From Ramlibacter sp. (GTDB taxonomy: Bacteria > Pseudomonadota > Gammaproteobacteria > Burkholderiales > Burkholderiaceae), in the NCBI GenBank assembly GCA_014376915.1, contig JACMQP010000220.1, positions 1 to 13,650 of the forward strand: a stretch of DNA of 13,650 nt. Reading direction: 5' to 3'. The translations under genes were made by a program, and so were the position numbers. Of the stretch, positions 1 through 13,283 are shown piece by piece. The notes under the pieces were generated by a model, which had not been told where the DNA came from, ran no database searches, and saw only the letters and a program-made list of their open reading frames with translations. Within the stretch, counting starts at the first letter, position 1. Each line of letters starts with the position of its first letter.

Positions 1-102
1 AGCGAGTCCGTGGCACGCGAAAAAATCGCCGGCATCACGGAGCAGTTCCACGGTCTGCTGCCCGGCGGCCTCAACTCGCGTCCCAGCCCGCTGGTCGGCT
101 GA
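1..102 (+). CDS. C-terminal end of an unidentified protein (5' partial)
   Basis: Frame 1 is open from the first base to a TGA at 100-102 and encodes the last 33 residues of a protein that starts outside the window. The third codon positions are strongly G/C-biased like the neighbouring genes, which supports real coding. The tail reads roughly as a short charged helix (AREKIAGITEQF) followed by a Gly/Pro-rich, probably disordered end (LPGGLNSRPSPLVG). I do not recognise the family and assign no function. It converges on ldcA, with 36 nt between the two stop codons. It is the only rightward gene in the left third of the window, so it is probably the last gene of a separate transcription unit. 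Confidence 0.6.
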   Translation, partial: SESVAREKIAGITEQFHGLLPGGLNSRPSPLVG

Positions 103-111
103 CCAGCCTGA

Positions 112-128
112 CCGGCCCGCCCGGCCGG
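112..128. terminator. GC-rich hairpin between convergent genes, possible weak bidirectional terminator
   Basis: CCGGCC (112-117) and GGCCGG (123-128) form a perfect 6-bp stem with a 5-nt loop. The hairpin lies between the stop codons of the partial gene (102) and ldcA (139), which is where a shared terminator would be expected. No T-tract follows on either strand, so it does not fit a standard intrinsic terminator. It may instead be a pause or 3'-end-stabilising hairpin. Confidence 0.3.
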
Positions 129-138
129 AACCATGACC

Positions 139-3318
<3,180 letters not shown>

Positions 3319-3352
3319 GGCAGCTGATTGTGCCCGCCCGTCCGTCCGACGG

Positions 3353-4999
<1,647 letters not shown>

Positions 5000-5000
5000 G

Positions 5001-6554
<1,554 letters not shown>

Positions 6555-6591
6555 TCAATCGCGCGCCTGGCCTCGGCGCCCCGCTAGGAGC

Positions 6592-6604
6592 CGCCCCAGG
6601 GGCG
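6592..6604. repeat. Perfect 13-bp dyad (CGCCCC-A-GGGGCG) in the guaB/DUF4124 intergenic region
   Basis: The two six-base arms are perfect inverse complements around a single A. The dyad ends three bases before the likely -10 box of the DUF4124 gene, so it sits in the spacer between -35 and -10, where an operator could act. The GC-rich background makes chance occurrence plausible and no known binding protein is implied. Confidence 0.3.
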
Positions 6605-6607
6605 CGC

Positions 6608-6613
6608 TACACT
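6608..6613 (+). promoter_or_regulatory. Candidate -10 box for the DUF4124 gene (possible leaderless transcript)
   Basis: TACACT is followed by only six bases (gcgccg) before the ATG at 6620. Normal -10 to start-site spacing puts transcription initiation at or next to the A of the start codon. No Shine-Dalgarno sequence is visible upstream of this ATG, which fits a leaderless mRNA. The -35 region is not convincing. Confidence 0.4.
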
Positions 6614-6619
6614 GCGCCG

Positions 6620-7132
6620 ATGAAACTGATTCGCGTGATTTCCCTCGGCCTGGCCCTGCTGCCGGCGCTGGCCTGCGCCCAGTGGCAATGGATCGACAAG
6701 GACGGCCGCAAAGTCTTCAGCGACCGCTCCCCGCCGTCCGACATTCCGGCCAAGAGCATCCTCAAGCAGCCTGGCGGCGTGAAGCCCCCGCCCCCACCGG
6801 TGGGAGCTGAGGCAACCGACGGCGCAGCGCCGGCGGCGGTCGCCAAGGCGCCGGCGAACGTGCCGAAGATCAGCGGCAAGGACAAGGCACTGGAAGAAAA
6901 GAAGAAGCAGGCCGAAGACGAAGAAAAGGCCAAGCAGGAGGCCGAGCAGGAAAAACTCGCAAAGGCCAAGTCGGAGAACTGCGACCGTGCCAAACGCGCG
7001 CTGCAGACCTTCACCAGCGGCCAGCGGGTCCGCAGCACCAATGCCAAGGGCGAGTCCGAGTTCATGACGGACGAACAGCGCGCGGCCGAAACCAAGCGCC
7101 TGCAAGGCATCGCGACCGACTGCAAGGGCTAG
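6620..7132 (+). CDS. Exported DUF4124-domain protein
   Basis: The 170-residue protein has a clear Sec signal peptide (MKLIR, then a hydrophobic core, cleavage probably after ALACA at residue 20). The DUF4124 signature follows directly: QWQWIDKDGRKVFSDRSPP (21-39). A Pro-rich linker (52-60) leads to a strongly charged, probably coiled-coil helix (about 89-120, Lys/Glu/Ala-rich) and a C-terminal segment with two cysteines (at CDRAKR and DCKG) that could form a disulfide in the periplasm. DUF4124 proteins are common in beta- and gammaproteobacteria and no biochemical role is established. The gene is divergent from guaB and converges on rnfH with nine bases between their stop codons. Confidence 0.9.
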   Translation: MKLIRVISLGLALLPALACAQWQWIDKDGRKVFSDRSPPSDIPAKSILKQPGGVKPPPPPVGAEATDGAAPAAVAKAPANVPKISGKDKALEEKKKQAEDEEKAKQEAEQEKLAKAKSENCDRAKRALQTFTSGQRVRSTNAKGESEFMTDEQRAAETKRLQGIATDCKG

Positions 7133-7141
7133 GCAGCGGCT

Positions 7142-7471
7142 TCAGTAGCCGGGCTTGGCGCCTGGCCGCTTTGCCGCGAACAGGCCGGCTGAGCGCGCAC
7201 CCTGGGCGCGAAAGCGCTCCCTTCTCGCCACCTTCGGGTCCACGCGCAGCGGCCGGTAGACCTCGATCCGGTCGCCTTCGTGCACCAGATCGTCCAGCCG
7301 CGCCTTGCGGCCCCAGATGCCGACCCCGGCAGCATCCAGTTCAAGCGTCGGATATTCGGCGGCGATCCCGCTGGCCTGCAGCGCGCGCAACACTGTGGCG
7401 CCGGGCGGGAGTTCCAGTGCCCATTCCCGGACCTGCCTGGGTGCCGGCGAATGAACGACCGTCAACCGCAT
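7142..7471 (-). CDS. rnfH: RnfH/RatB family ubiquitin-like protein (UPF0125)
   Basis: The protein has 109 residues from this start. The family signature is clear: VGIWGRKARLDDLVHEGDRI (50-69) followed by EVYRPLRVDPK, plus the earlier GATVLRALQASGI. Members adopt a beta-grasp fold and lie beside ratA throughout proteobacteria; E. coli YfjF (RatB) has no confirmed activity, and the RnfH name comes from association with rnf genes elsewhere. I chose the ATG at 7471 because the family normally begins a few residues before the first strand. An ATG at 7498 overlapping the ratA end by 11 bases would add nine residues (MPHNAGPGL) and is the main alternative. A basic C-terminal tail (80-109) is probably disordered. 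It is co-transcribed with ratA. Confidence 0.87.
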   Translation of the reverse strand: MRLTVVHSPAPRQVREWALELPPGATVLRALQASGIAAEYPTLELDAAGVGIWGRKARLDDLVHEGDRIEVYRPLRVDPKVARRERFRAQGARSAGLFAAKRPGAKPGY

Positions 7472-7487
7472 AAGGCCGGGCCCGGCA

Positions 7488-7931
7488 TTATGCGGCATAG
7501 ACCTGCTCTGCGCGCTTCACGAAGGCGTCCACCATGCTGCTGGCGATCTTGTCAAAGACCGGCCCCACCAGCGCCGCCAAAGCCGCGTTCTGGAACCCGT
7601 ACTTCAGTTCCAGGTCGACCTTGCAGGCCCGCTCTCCGGCTTCGCCGACCGGTGTGAAGACCCAGTGGCCGTCGAGGTTGGAAAACGGCCCGCTCACCAG
7701 CTTCACGTTCACCTCGCGGCCGGGAACATGGGTGTTGCGGGTGGTGAACTTCTGGTGGATACCGGCGAAGGCGATGCCGATTTCGGCCAGCATGCCGTTT
7801 TCGTCGCGCTGCACCACCCGGGCCTGGTCGCACCAGGGCAGAAACTCGGCGTAGCGCTCGACGTCGGTCACCAGGGCGAACATCTCCTGCGCGGTGTACC
7901 AGATCAGGACGGACTTGTGGACTGTTTTCAT
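7488..7931 (-). CDS. ratA: RatA-like START/SRPBCC protein (ribosome association toxin or ubiquinone-binding Coq10 family)
   Basis: The 147-residue protein matches RatA (YfjG): MKTVHKSVLIWYTAQEMFAL at the N-terminus, then VTDVERYAEFLPWCD (21-35), FTTRNTH (62-68) and the terminal helix GPVFDKIASSMVDAFVKRA (123-141). The fold is a START-like beta-barrel with a long C-terminal helix. In E. coli it was reported to bind the 50S subunit and block 70S assembly; the homologous yeast Coq10 and Caulobacter proteins bind ubiquinone, so a role in ubiquinone handling is an equally valid reading. Together with rnfH and divergent smpB this is the widely conserved arrangement. An upstream in-frame extension to 8081 exists but runs across the smpB start, so the ATG at 7931 is preferred. 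Confidence 0.92.
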   Translation of the reverse strand: MKTVHKSVLIWYTAQEMFALVTDVERYAEFLPWCDQARVVQRDENGMLAEIGIAFAGIHQKFTTRNTHVPGREVNVKLVSGPFSNLDGHWVFTPVGEAGERACKVDLELKYGFQNAALAALVGPVFDKIASSMVDAFVKRAEQVYAA

Positions 7932-7958
7932 GAATGAACGCCGGGCCTCGCAGCAACG

Positions 7959-7964
7959 TAGAAT
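7959..7964 (+). promoter_or_regulatory. Candidate -10 box of smpB
   Basis: TAGAAT differs from the TATAAT consensus at one position and would start transcription near 7971, leaving a leader of about 60 nt before the smpB ATG. No strong -35 element is visible; the region 17-18 bp upstream reads TGAACG or GAACGC. Confidence 0.4.
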
Positions 7965-7982
7965 CGCGCGCCCGGCGCCCCG

Positions 7983-7988
7983 ATTGTA
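7983..7988 (-). promoter_or_regulatory. Candidate -10 box of ratA-rnfH
   Basis: On the minus strand the sequence is TACAAT, the same hexamer as proposed for guaB. It would start transcription near 7976, about 45 nt before the ratA ATG. The box lies inside the predicted smpB leader, so the two promoters face each other. The -35 region is weak. Confidence 0.4.
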
Positions 7989-8031
7989 AGAACCCTCTTT
8001 CTCCCTGCGGTTCCGCCCCCAACTGCGCAGC

Positions 8032-8511
8032 ATGGCCACCAAGAAAAAACCAGACCCGACCAGCCGGATCGCCGACAACAAGAAAGCGGCCTACAACTAC
8101 TTCTTCGAGGAGAAATTCGAAGCTGGCGTGGTCCTGCAAGGCTGGGAAGTGAAGTCGCTGCGCGAAGGTAAGGTGCAGCTGACCGACGGCTACGTAGTGA
8201 TCAAGGGCGGCGAGCTGTACCTGATCGGCCTGCAGATCAATCCGCTCAATACCGCCTCCAGCCACGTCAGTCCCGACGCGGTGCGGACCAAAAAGCTGCT
8301 GCTGCACAAGGAAGAGATCCGCCGGCTGATCGGCAAGGTGGAGCAAAAGGGCTACACGCTGGTCGCGCTCAACCTGCACTGGAAGACCGGCAAGGTCAAG
8401 TGCGAGATCGCACTGGCCAAGGGCAAGGCGGAGCACGACAAGCGCGACACCATCAAGGACCGCGAGGGCAAGCGCGAGGTCGAGCGCGCCATGAAGAGCC
8501 GCAGCCGCTGA
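8032..8511 (+). CDS. smpB: SsrA-binding protein SmpB
   Basis: SmpB binds tmRNA (SsrA) and brings it to stalled ribosomes for trans-translation, tagging incomplete proteins for degradation. The 159-residue protein is typical in length and shows [17 protein letters not shown] (16-32), [14 protein letters not shown] (34-47), the [13 protein letters not shown] block (60-72), the [20 protein letters not shown] segment and a long basic C-terminal tail (from about residue 133) that normally folds into the mRNA channel in place of mRNA. The start ATG at 8032 gives the usual N-terminus with a short basic extension. The leader has no strong Shine-Dalgarno site. The gene is divergent from ratA and its stop is one base from the stop of the opposing enoyl-CoA hydratase-like gene. 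ssrA itself is not in the window. Confidence 0.96.
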   Translation: MATKKKPDPTSRIADNKKAAYNYFFEEKFEAGVVLQGWEVKSLREGKVQLTDGYVVIKGGELYLIGLQINPLNTASSHVSPDAVRTKKLLLHKEEIRRLIGKVEQKGYTLVALNLHWKTGKVKCEIALAKGKAEHDKRDTIKDREGKREVERAMKSRSR

Positions 8512-8512
8512 G

Positions 8513-9622
8513 TCAGAGCGCGCGCAGCGGATGCGCGTGCGCCGGCCAGGGGCTGGCGAAGAACGCAGCCACCTCCTGCGGATCGACCTCCTCGATCCGC
8601 GCCGGCATCCAGTTGGGCCGCTGGTCCTTGTCGATGGCGAGCGCCCGGATGCCTTCCACGGTTTCGCTGGCGGGCAACGGACGCAGGTGGAAGCAGTGGC
8701 GCACCAGGTCGCGTTCCATCCGCAGCACATCGGCCAGCGCCATGGACCGGCCGCGGCGCAACTGTTCCAGCGTGACCACCTGCATCAGCGGCGAGCGCTT
8801 GCGCAAGGCCGCAGCCGTCGCGTCGCACCAGGGCGAGCCGTCCGCCTCCAGCGCCGCGACGATGGCCGCAACGCTGTCAGGCGAGAAGAAACGGTCGATC
8901 AGGTCGCGGTCGAACAGTTCGTGCGGTGCCTCGGTCGTGGCTGCGAGGGCGGTGGCCAGCGCCCGCCCGAAGGCCGCGACGCCGCCATCGCCAAGCGCGT
9001 CCCACAAGGCCGGCAGCTGCGACGAATCGACCAGGGCGTCGGCCAGGTTTGCTGCCACGGCTTGCGCCCCGCCGATCACGTTGCACGTCAAGGCCAGGTA
9101 TTCGCCGAGCCGACCCGGGCAGCGCCCCAGGAAGTAGCCGCCGCCGACGTCGGGAAACAGGCCGATCTGGGTCTCGGGCATCGACATCTTCGTGCGCTCC
9201 GTGACCACGCGCTGACGCTGGCCGCTCCGACCGTGGCCCGCGATGCCCATGCCACCGCCGATGACGATCCCGTCGAGAAAGCTGAAATACGGTTTCGGGA
9301 AAGTGTCGACCAGGAAGTTGAGCTCGTATTCCTCGGTGAAGAAATCTTCCAGCTCGGGATTGCCGGCAAGCGCCGCGGCATGGAAAAAGCGGATGTCGCC
9401 GCCGGCGCTGAAATTGCCGAACGGTCTGCTACCGAAAGGGCTTGCATCGTCCCTGCCCTGGCCCCGGATCGCGACCGCCTCGACGGCCGCATCGTCGCGC
9501 CAGGCCAGCAGCGTCGCCGTCAGTTGCCGGATCATGGCCAGCGACAGCGCGTTCAGCGCCTTGGGCCGGTTCAACGTGATCAGCCCGGTCCTGCCCCGCA
9601 CTTCGGTCATCACATCACTCAT
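8513..9622 (-). CDS. Enoyl-CoA hydratase/isomerase family protein, 3-hydroxyisobutyryl-CoA hydrolase-like
   Basis: The 369-residue protein has the crotonase fold and the long form of the 3-hydroxyisobutyryl-CoA hydrolase (ECH_2) subfamily. Motifs: LNRPKALNALSLAMI (17-31), the oxyanion-hole segment FSAGGDIRFF (71-80), DGIVIGGGMGIAGHG (117-131) and MPETQIGLFPDVGGGYFLG (148-166), in which Glu150 and Asp158 match the catalytic region of HIBCH. In valine degradation HIBCH releases 3-hydroxyisobutyrate from its CoA thioester, but related proteins act on other CoA esters, so the substrate is uncertain. Between HG131 and RVVTE there are about four more residues (RSGQRQ) than in HIBCH as I remember it. 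The start ATG at 9622 overlaps the stop of the EamA gene (ATGA), with GGAGG eight bases upstream; an ATG at 9637 is less likely. Confidence 0.9.
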   Translation of the reverse strand: MSDVMTEVRGRTGLITLNRPKALNALSLAMIRQLTATLLAWRDDAAVEAVAIRGQGRDDASPFGSRPFGNFSAGGDIRFFHAAALAGNPELEDFFTEEYELNFLVDTFPKPYFSFLDGIVIGGGMGIAGHGRSGQRQRVVTERTKMSMPETQIGLFPDVGGGYFLGRCPGRLGEYLALTCNVIGGAQAVAANLADALVDSSQLPALWDALGDGGVAAFGRALATALAATTEAPHELFDRDLIDRFFSPDSVAAIVAALEADGSPWCDATAAALRKRSPLMQVVTLEQLRRGRSMALADVLRMERDLVRHCFHLRPLPASETVEGIRALAIDKDQRPNWMPARIEEVDPQEVAAFFASPWPAHAHPLRAL

Positions 9623-10491
9623 GCTTTCTGCCTCCATCCAACGAGTTCATTCACCACCAGCGCGCCGATCACCAGCGCGCCTCCGGCCAGTACGGCCTGG
9701 CTCGGCGCTTCGCCGGCGCCCAGCCAGGCCAGCAGGATGCCAAAGATGACTTCCAGCAGGCCCAGCAGCGCCATTTCCGGCGCCTCGAGCACCCGGGCAC
9801 AGAAGACCGACAGCGTGCAGGGAATCGCCAGTTGCACCAGGCCCAGCATCGCCAGCAGGCCGACGTCCAGTGCCGAAGCCTGCAGCGGCATGGCCAGCGG
9901 CAGGGTCGCGACGCAGGAGAGCAGCGCCCCGACCAGAACCGACGGAACCAGGTCGACGTTGTGGCCGCGTGCGTGCGATCGTTGCGTCACCGTCCAGTTC
10001 ACCGCGCTGGCGACCGGCACGCACAGTGCCACCAGCGTGCCGGCCAGTTGGCCCTCGCCCAACTGCGTGCCGTACATGTAGGCGATGCCGGCACCGGCCG
10101 CCACGATCGCCAGCCAGGTGCGTGGCGCAATCCGGTGGCCGATGAAAACCCGGGCCAACAGCGCGGTGAGCAGCGGCCCCACGGCCAGCGTGACCAGCAC
10201 GCTGGCGACGCTGGTCAGCGTGAGCGCCAGCATGAAAGCAGTGAACATCACGCCCCAGCACAGGCCGGAGATCCACAAGGCAGGGCCGCCGTGGCGGATC
10301 TTGCCGAACACCTCGCGGCCCTGGAACAAAGGCAGGATCACCAGCAGCGACGCCAGCGTGAAGAAGCTGCGCCAGAAGGTGACTTCGAAGCTGCGCGCCT
10401 GCTCCAGCTGGCGCGTGATGACGCCGGCGGTGGACCACATCAGGGTGACCGCCACCATCAGGAACACTGCCCTGGTGTGGTTCAGTCGCAT
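9619..10491 (-). CDS. EamA-family (DMT superfamily) membrane transporter
   Basis: The 290-residue integral inner-membrane protein has about ten hydrophobic segments (approximately 8-26, 38-56, 70-90, 95-116, 124-141, 147-166, 183-203, 208-231, 238-258, 264-284), which fits two EamA repeats of five helices. Typical features are MWSTAGVITR near the first helix, FWRSFF at the second, and the APEMALLGLLEVIFGILLAW region (237-256) in the second repeat. Members export amino acids, metabolites or drugs; the substrate cannot be read from sequence. The gene starts 13 bases after the typA stop and overlaps the next gene by four bases, so it belongs to the rbfA-truB-typA transcription unit. Confidence 0.92.
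   Translation of the reverse strand: MRLNHTRAVFLMVAVTLMWSTAGVITRQLEQARSFEVTFWRSFFTLASLLVILPLFQGREVFGKIRHGGPALWISGLCWGVMFTAFMLALTLTSVASVLVTLAVGPLLTALLARVFIGHRIAPRTWLAIVAAGAGIAYMYGTQLGEGQLAGTLVALCVPVASAVNWTVTQRSHARGHNVDLVPSVLVGALLSCVATLPLAMPLQASALDVGLLAMLGLVQLAIPCTLSVFCARVLEAPEMALLGLLEVIFGILLAWLGAGEAPSQAVLAGGALVIGALVVNELVGWRQKA
9631..9635 (-). promoter_or_regulatory. Ribosome binding site deciding the start of the 3-hydroxyisobutyryl-CoA hydrolase-like gene
   Basis: On the minus strand GGAGG lies eight bases before the ATG at 9622 and within the end of the EamA gene. The alternative ATG at 9637 overlaps this site, so 9622 is the better start. Confidence 0.65.
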
Positions 10492-10504
10492 CCGGACCGC
10501 AGGA

Positions 10505-12334
10505 TCAGGCGCCGCGGCCGGCGCGCTTGCGGTCGTGTTCCTTCAAGAAGCGCTTGCGCAGGCGCACGCTCTTGGGCGTGATCTCGACCAGCTCGTCCTC
10601 CTCGATGAACTCGACGCCGTATTCGAGCGTGAGCTCGATCGGCGGCGTGATCTTGATGGCGTCTTCTTTGCCCGAAACCCGGAAGTTGGTGAGCTGCTTG
10701 GTGCGGGTGGCGTTGACGACCAGATCATTGTCGCGGCTGTGGATGCCGACGATCATGCCTTCGTACACCGGGTCGTTGGCGCGCACGAACATGCGACCGC
10801 GATCGTCCAACTTGCCCAGCGCGTAGGTGAAGATCTCGCCGTCGTCCATCGAGATCAGCACGCCGTTCTTGCGGCTGCCGATCTCGCCCTTGTGCGGCTC
10901 GTAGCTGTCGAAGATGTTGGAGATCAGGCCCGAGCCGCGCGTCAGGTTCAGGAACTCGTTGGTGAAACCGATCAGGCCACGCGCCGGGATCCGGTATTCG
11001 AGGCGGACACGGCCGCGGCCGTCCGGCTCCATGCTCACCAGGTCGCCCTTGCGCTCGCCCAGGGCCTGCATCACGCCGCCCTGGTGCTGCTCCTCGATGT
11101 CGGCCGTCACCAGCTCGATCGGCTCGTGCCTCACGCCGTTCACGTCCTTGAACACCACGCGTGGCTTGGAGACGGCCAGTTCGTAGCCTTCGCGGCGCAT
11201 GTTTTCCAGCAGGATCGTCAGGTGCAGTTCGCCGCGGCCCATGACCTCGAAGATGCCCTCCTCGCCAGTTTCCTTGACCCGCAGCGCCACGTTCGACTGC
11301 AGTTCTTTCTGCAGCCGGTCCCAGATCTGGCGGCTGGTCACGAACTTGCCTTCGCGACCGGCCAGAGGGCTGGTGTTGACGCAGAAGTTCATCGTCAGGG
11401 TCGGTTCGTCGACCTTGAGCATCGGCAACGGCGCCGGGTTGAGCGGGTCGGTGATCGTCACGCCAATGCTGATGTCGTTGATGCCGTTGATCAGCACAAT
11501 GTCGCCCGGCCCGGCTTCGGCCACCTGCACGCGGTCCAGGCCCTGGAACGTCAGCACCTGATTGATCCGGCCCTTGATGGTCTTGCCGTCCGGGCCTTCC
11601 ATCACCAGCACGTCCATCATCGGCTTGACGGTGCCGGCGTTGATGCGGCCGACGCCGATCCGGCCGACGAAGCTGGAAAAGTCGATCGCCGAAACCTGCA
11701 GTTGCAGCGGCGCCTCCGGGTCGCCCTCGTGCGGCGGCACGTGTTGCAGCACGGTGTTGAACAGTGCGGACATGTCAGGGCCCCACTGCTCGCCGGCGGC
11801 GCCCTCGTCCATCGAGGTCCAGCCGTTGATGCCGGAGGCATAGACGACCGGGAAGTCCAGCTGTTCGTTGGTCGCGCCGAGCTTGTCAAACAGGTCGAAG
11901 GCGGCGTCGACGACATACTGTGGCCGGGCGCCCGGCTTGTCGACCTTGTTCACCACCAGGATCGGCTTCAGGCCCAGGGCCAGCGCCTTCTTGGTCACGA
12001 AGCGGGTCTGGGGCATCGGGCCCTCCTGCGCGTCGATCAGCAGCACCACGCCGTCGACCATCGACAGGGCGCGCTCCACTTCACCACCAAAATCGGCGTG
12101 GCCGGGGGTGTCGACGATGTTGATGTGGGTGCCTTCCCAGGTCACGGCGCAGTTCTTGGCCAGGATGGTGATGCCGCGCTCTTTTTCGATTGCGTTGTTG
12201 TCCATCACCGTGTCGACGATCTTCTCGTGCTCGGCGAAGGTGCCCGACTGGCGCAGCAGTTGGTCGACCATGGTTGTCTTGCCATGGTCCACGTGGGCGA
12301 TGATGGCGATGTTGCGGATTTGCTTGTTGGTCAT
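10505..12334 (-). CDS. typA: Translational GTPase TypA/BipA
   Basis: TypA is a ribosome-associated GTPase involved in 50S assembly and in stress and cold adaptation. The 609-residue protein matches the family length. The G domain shows G1 AHVDHGKT (13-20), the switch I segment ending RGITI (53-57), G3 DTPGHADF (75-82), G4 NKVD (129-132) and G5 region YASG (165-168). The rest fits an EF-Tu-like beta-barrel domain, EF-G-like domains III and V, and the C-terminal domain specific to TypA. The ATG at 12334 overlaps the truB stop (ATGA), showing translational coupling. The C-terminus is basic ([17 protein letters not shown]), as expected for rRNA contact. Confidence 0.97.
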   Translation of the reverse strand: MTNKQIRNIAIIAHVDHGKTTMVDQLLRQSGTFAEHEKIVDTVMDNNAIEKERGITILAKNCAVTWEGTHINIVDTPGHADFGGEVERALSMVDGVVLLIDAQEGPMPQTRFVTKKALALGLKPILVVNKVDKPGARPQYVVDAAFDLFDKLGATNEQLDFPVVYASGINGWTSMDEGAAGEQWGPDMSALFNTVLQHVPPHEGDPEAPLQLQVSAIDFSSFVGRIGVGRINAGTVKPMMDVLVMEGPDGKTIKGRINQVLTFQGLDRVQVAEAGPGDIVLINGINDISIGVTITDPLNPAPLPMLKVDEPTLTMNFCVNTSPLAGREGKFVTSRQIWDRLQKELQSNVALRVKETGEEGIFEVMGRGELHLTILLENMRREGYELAVSKPRVVFKDVNGVRHEPIELVTADIEEQHQGGVMQALGERKGDLVSMEPDGRGRVRLEYRIPARGLIGFTNEFLNLTRGSGLISNIFDSYEPHKGEIGSRKNGVLISMDDGEIFTYALGKLDDRGRMFVRANDPVYEGMIVGIHSRDNDLVVNATRTKQLTNFRVSGKEDAIKITPPIELTLEYGVEFIEEDELVEITPKSVRLRKRFLKEHDRKRAGRGA

Positions 12335-13281
12335 GTCGTCGTTTCCAGGATTTGCTGTATTTCAGGGGGGCTCAGCAGTCGCCCCGGGATCAGTTCTCCG
12401 GCCTTGATGTGGCCAGTGCCAAGCAAGGCCTGCGGTTCCAGGCCGAACACGGCCACTTGCTCGTCGTCGTTCCAGTCGCCGCGCCGCCGCAGTCCGCTGA
12501 GGAAACGGCCCGCATTGTCGGCATCGAGCGTGACGCGGGTGTGACGCGGCAGCAGCGAATCGACCGGCAGCAGCAGGGCGATGCGCTCTTCCTCGCGCAT
12601 TGCCTCCAGCGCCGCCAGCGTCACGCACTGCCCGACGTTGTAATGGCCGGTGGCCATCCGGCGCAGCGAGATCAGGTGGGCGCCGCAACCCAGCGCCTCG
12701 CCGATGTCCTCGCCCAGTGTCCGGATGTAGGTGCCCTTGCTCACTGTCGCGACGATCCGGATCGCCTCGGGTGCGCGCGCATCTTCGATCTTCGACAGCT
12801 GCAGCGCGTGGATGGTGACATTGCGGGCTGCGCGCTCCACTTCCTCGCCGGCGCGGGCATATTCGTACAGCGCCTTGCCGTCTTTTTTCAGGGCACTGTG
12901 CATCGGCGGCACCTGGCAGATCGGCCCGGTGAACTGCCTTTCAACGGCCGCGAGCTGCTCCTGGCTGACATTCACCGGCCGGGTTGCGATCACGTCACCC
13001 TCGGCATCGCCGGTGCTGGTCTTCACACCCAGCTGGGCGATCGCCTCGTAAGTCTTGTCGGCTTCGAGTTGCAGCTGGCTGAACTTGGTCGCAGCGCCGA
13101 AGCACAGCGGCAGCAAGCCGGTGGCGAGCGGGTCGAGCGTGCCGGTGTGGCCGGCCTTCTCGGCGCGCAGCAGCCACCTGCACTTCTGCAAGGCATTGTT
13201 GCTGGACAGACCCAGCGGTTTATCGAGCAGCAACACCCCATGCACAGGGCGCCGCTGCACCCTGGTGCTTGGCGCGTTCAT
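12331..13281 (-). CDS. truB: tRNA pseudouridine(55) synthase TruB
   Basis: TruB makes pseudouridine 55 in the T-loop of nearly all tRNAs and also acts as a tRNA-folding chaperone. The 316-residue protein shows [17 protein letters not shown] (15-31), the catalytic motif [15 protein letters not shown] with nucleophile Asp50, [20 protein letters not shown] (75-94), the [20 protein letters not shown] region and [14 protein letters not shown]. The last part (from about 250) is the C-terminal PUA-like domain. The start is the ATG at 13281, two bases after the rbfA stop; the frame is open upstream but that sequence overlaps rbfA. It overlaps typA by four bases. rbfA-truB adjacency is widespread in bacteria. 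Confidence 0.96.
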   Translation of the reverse strand: MNAPSTRVQRRPVHGVLLLDKPLGLSSNNALQKCRWLLRAEKAGHTGTLDPLATGLLPLCFGAATKFSQLQLEADKTYEAIAQLGVKTSTGDAEGDVIATRPVNVSQEQLAAVERQFTGPICQVPPMHSALKKDGKALYEYARAGEEVERAARNVTIHALQLSKIEDARAPEAIRIVATVSKGTYIRTLGEDIGEALGCGAHLISLRRMATGHYNVGQCVTLAALEAMREEERIALLLPVDSLLPRHTRVTLDADNAGRFLSGLRRRGDWNDDEQVAVFGLEPQALLGTGHIKAGELIPGRLLSPPEIQQILETTT

Positions 13282-13283
13282 GG

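Noticed and set aside
103..138. Intrinsic terminator between the partial gene and ldcA
   Set aside because: The hairpin is real by sequence but no T-tract follows on either strand, so I list it only as a low-confidence terminator.
7932..8081. N-terminal extension of ratA starting at 8081
   Set aside because: It runs antisense through the smpB start and is not found in the RatA family, which begins MKTVHKS or similar.
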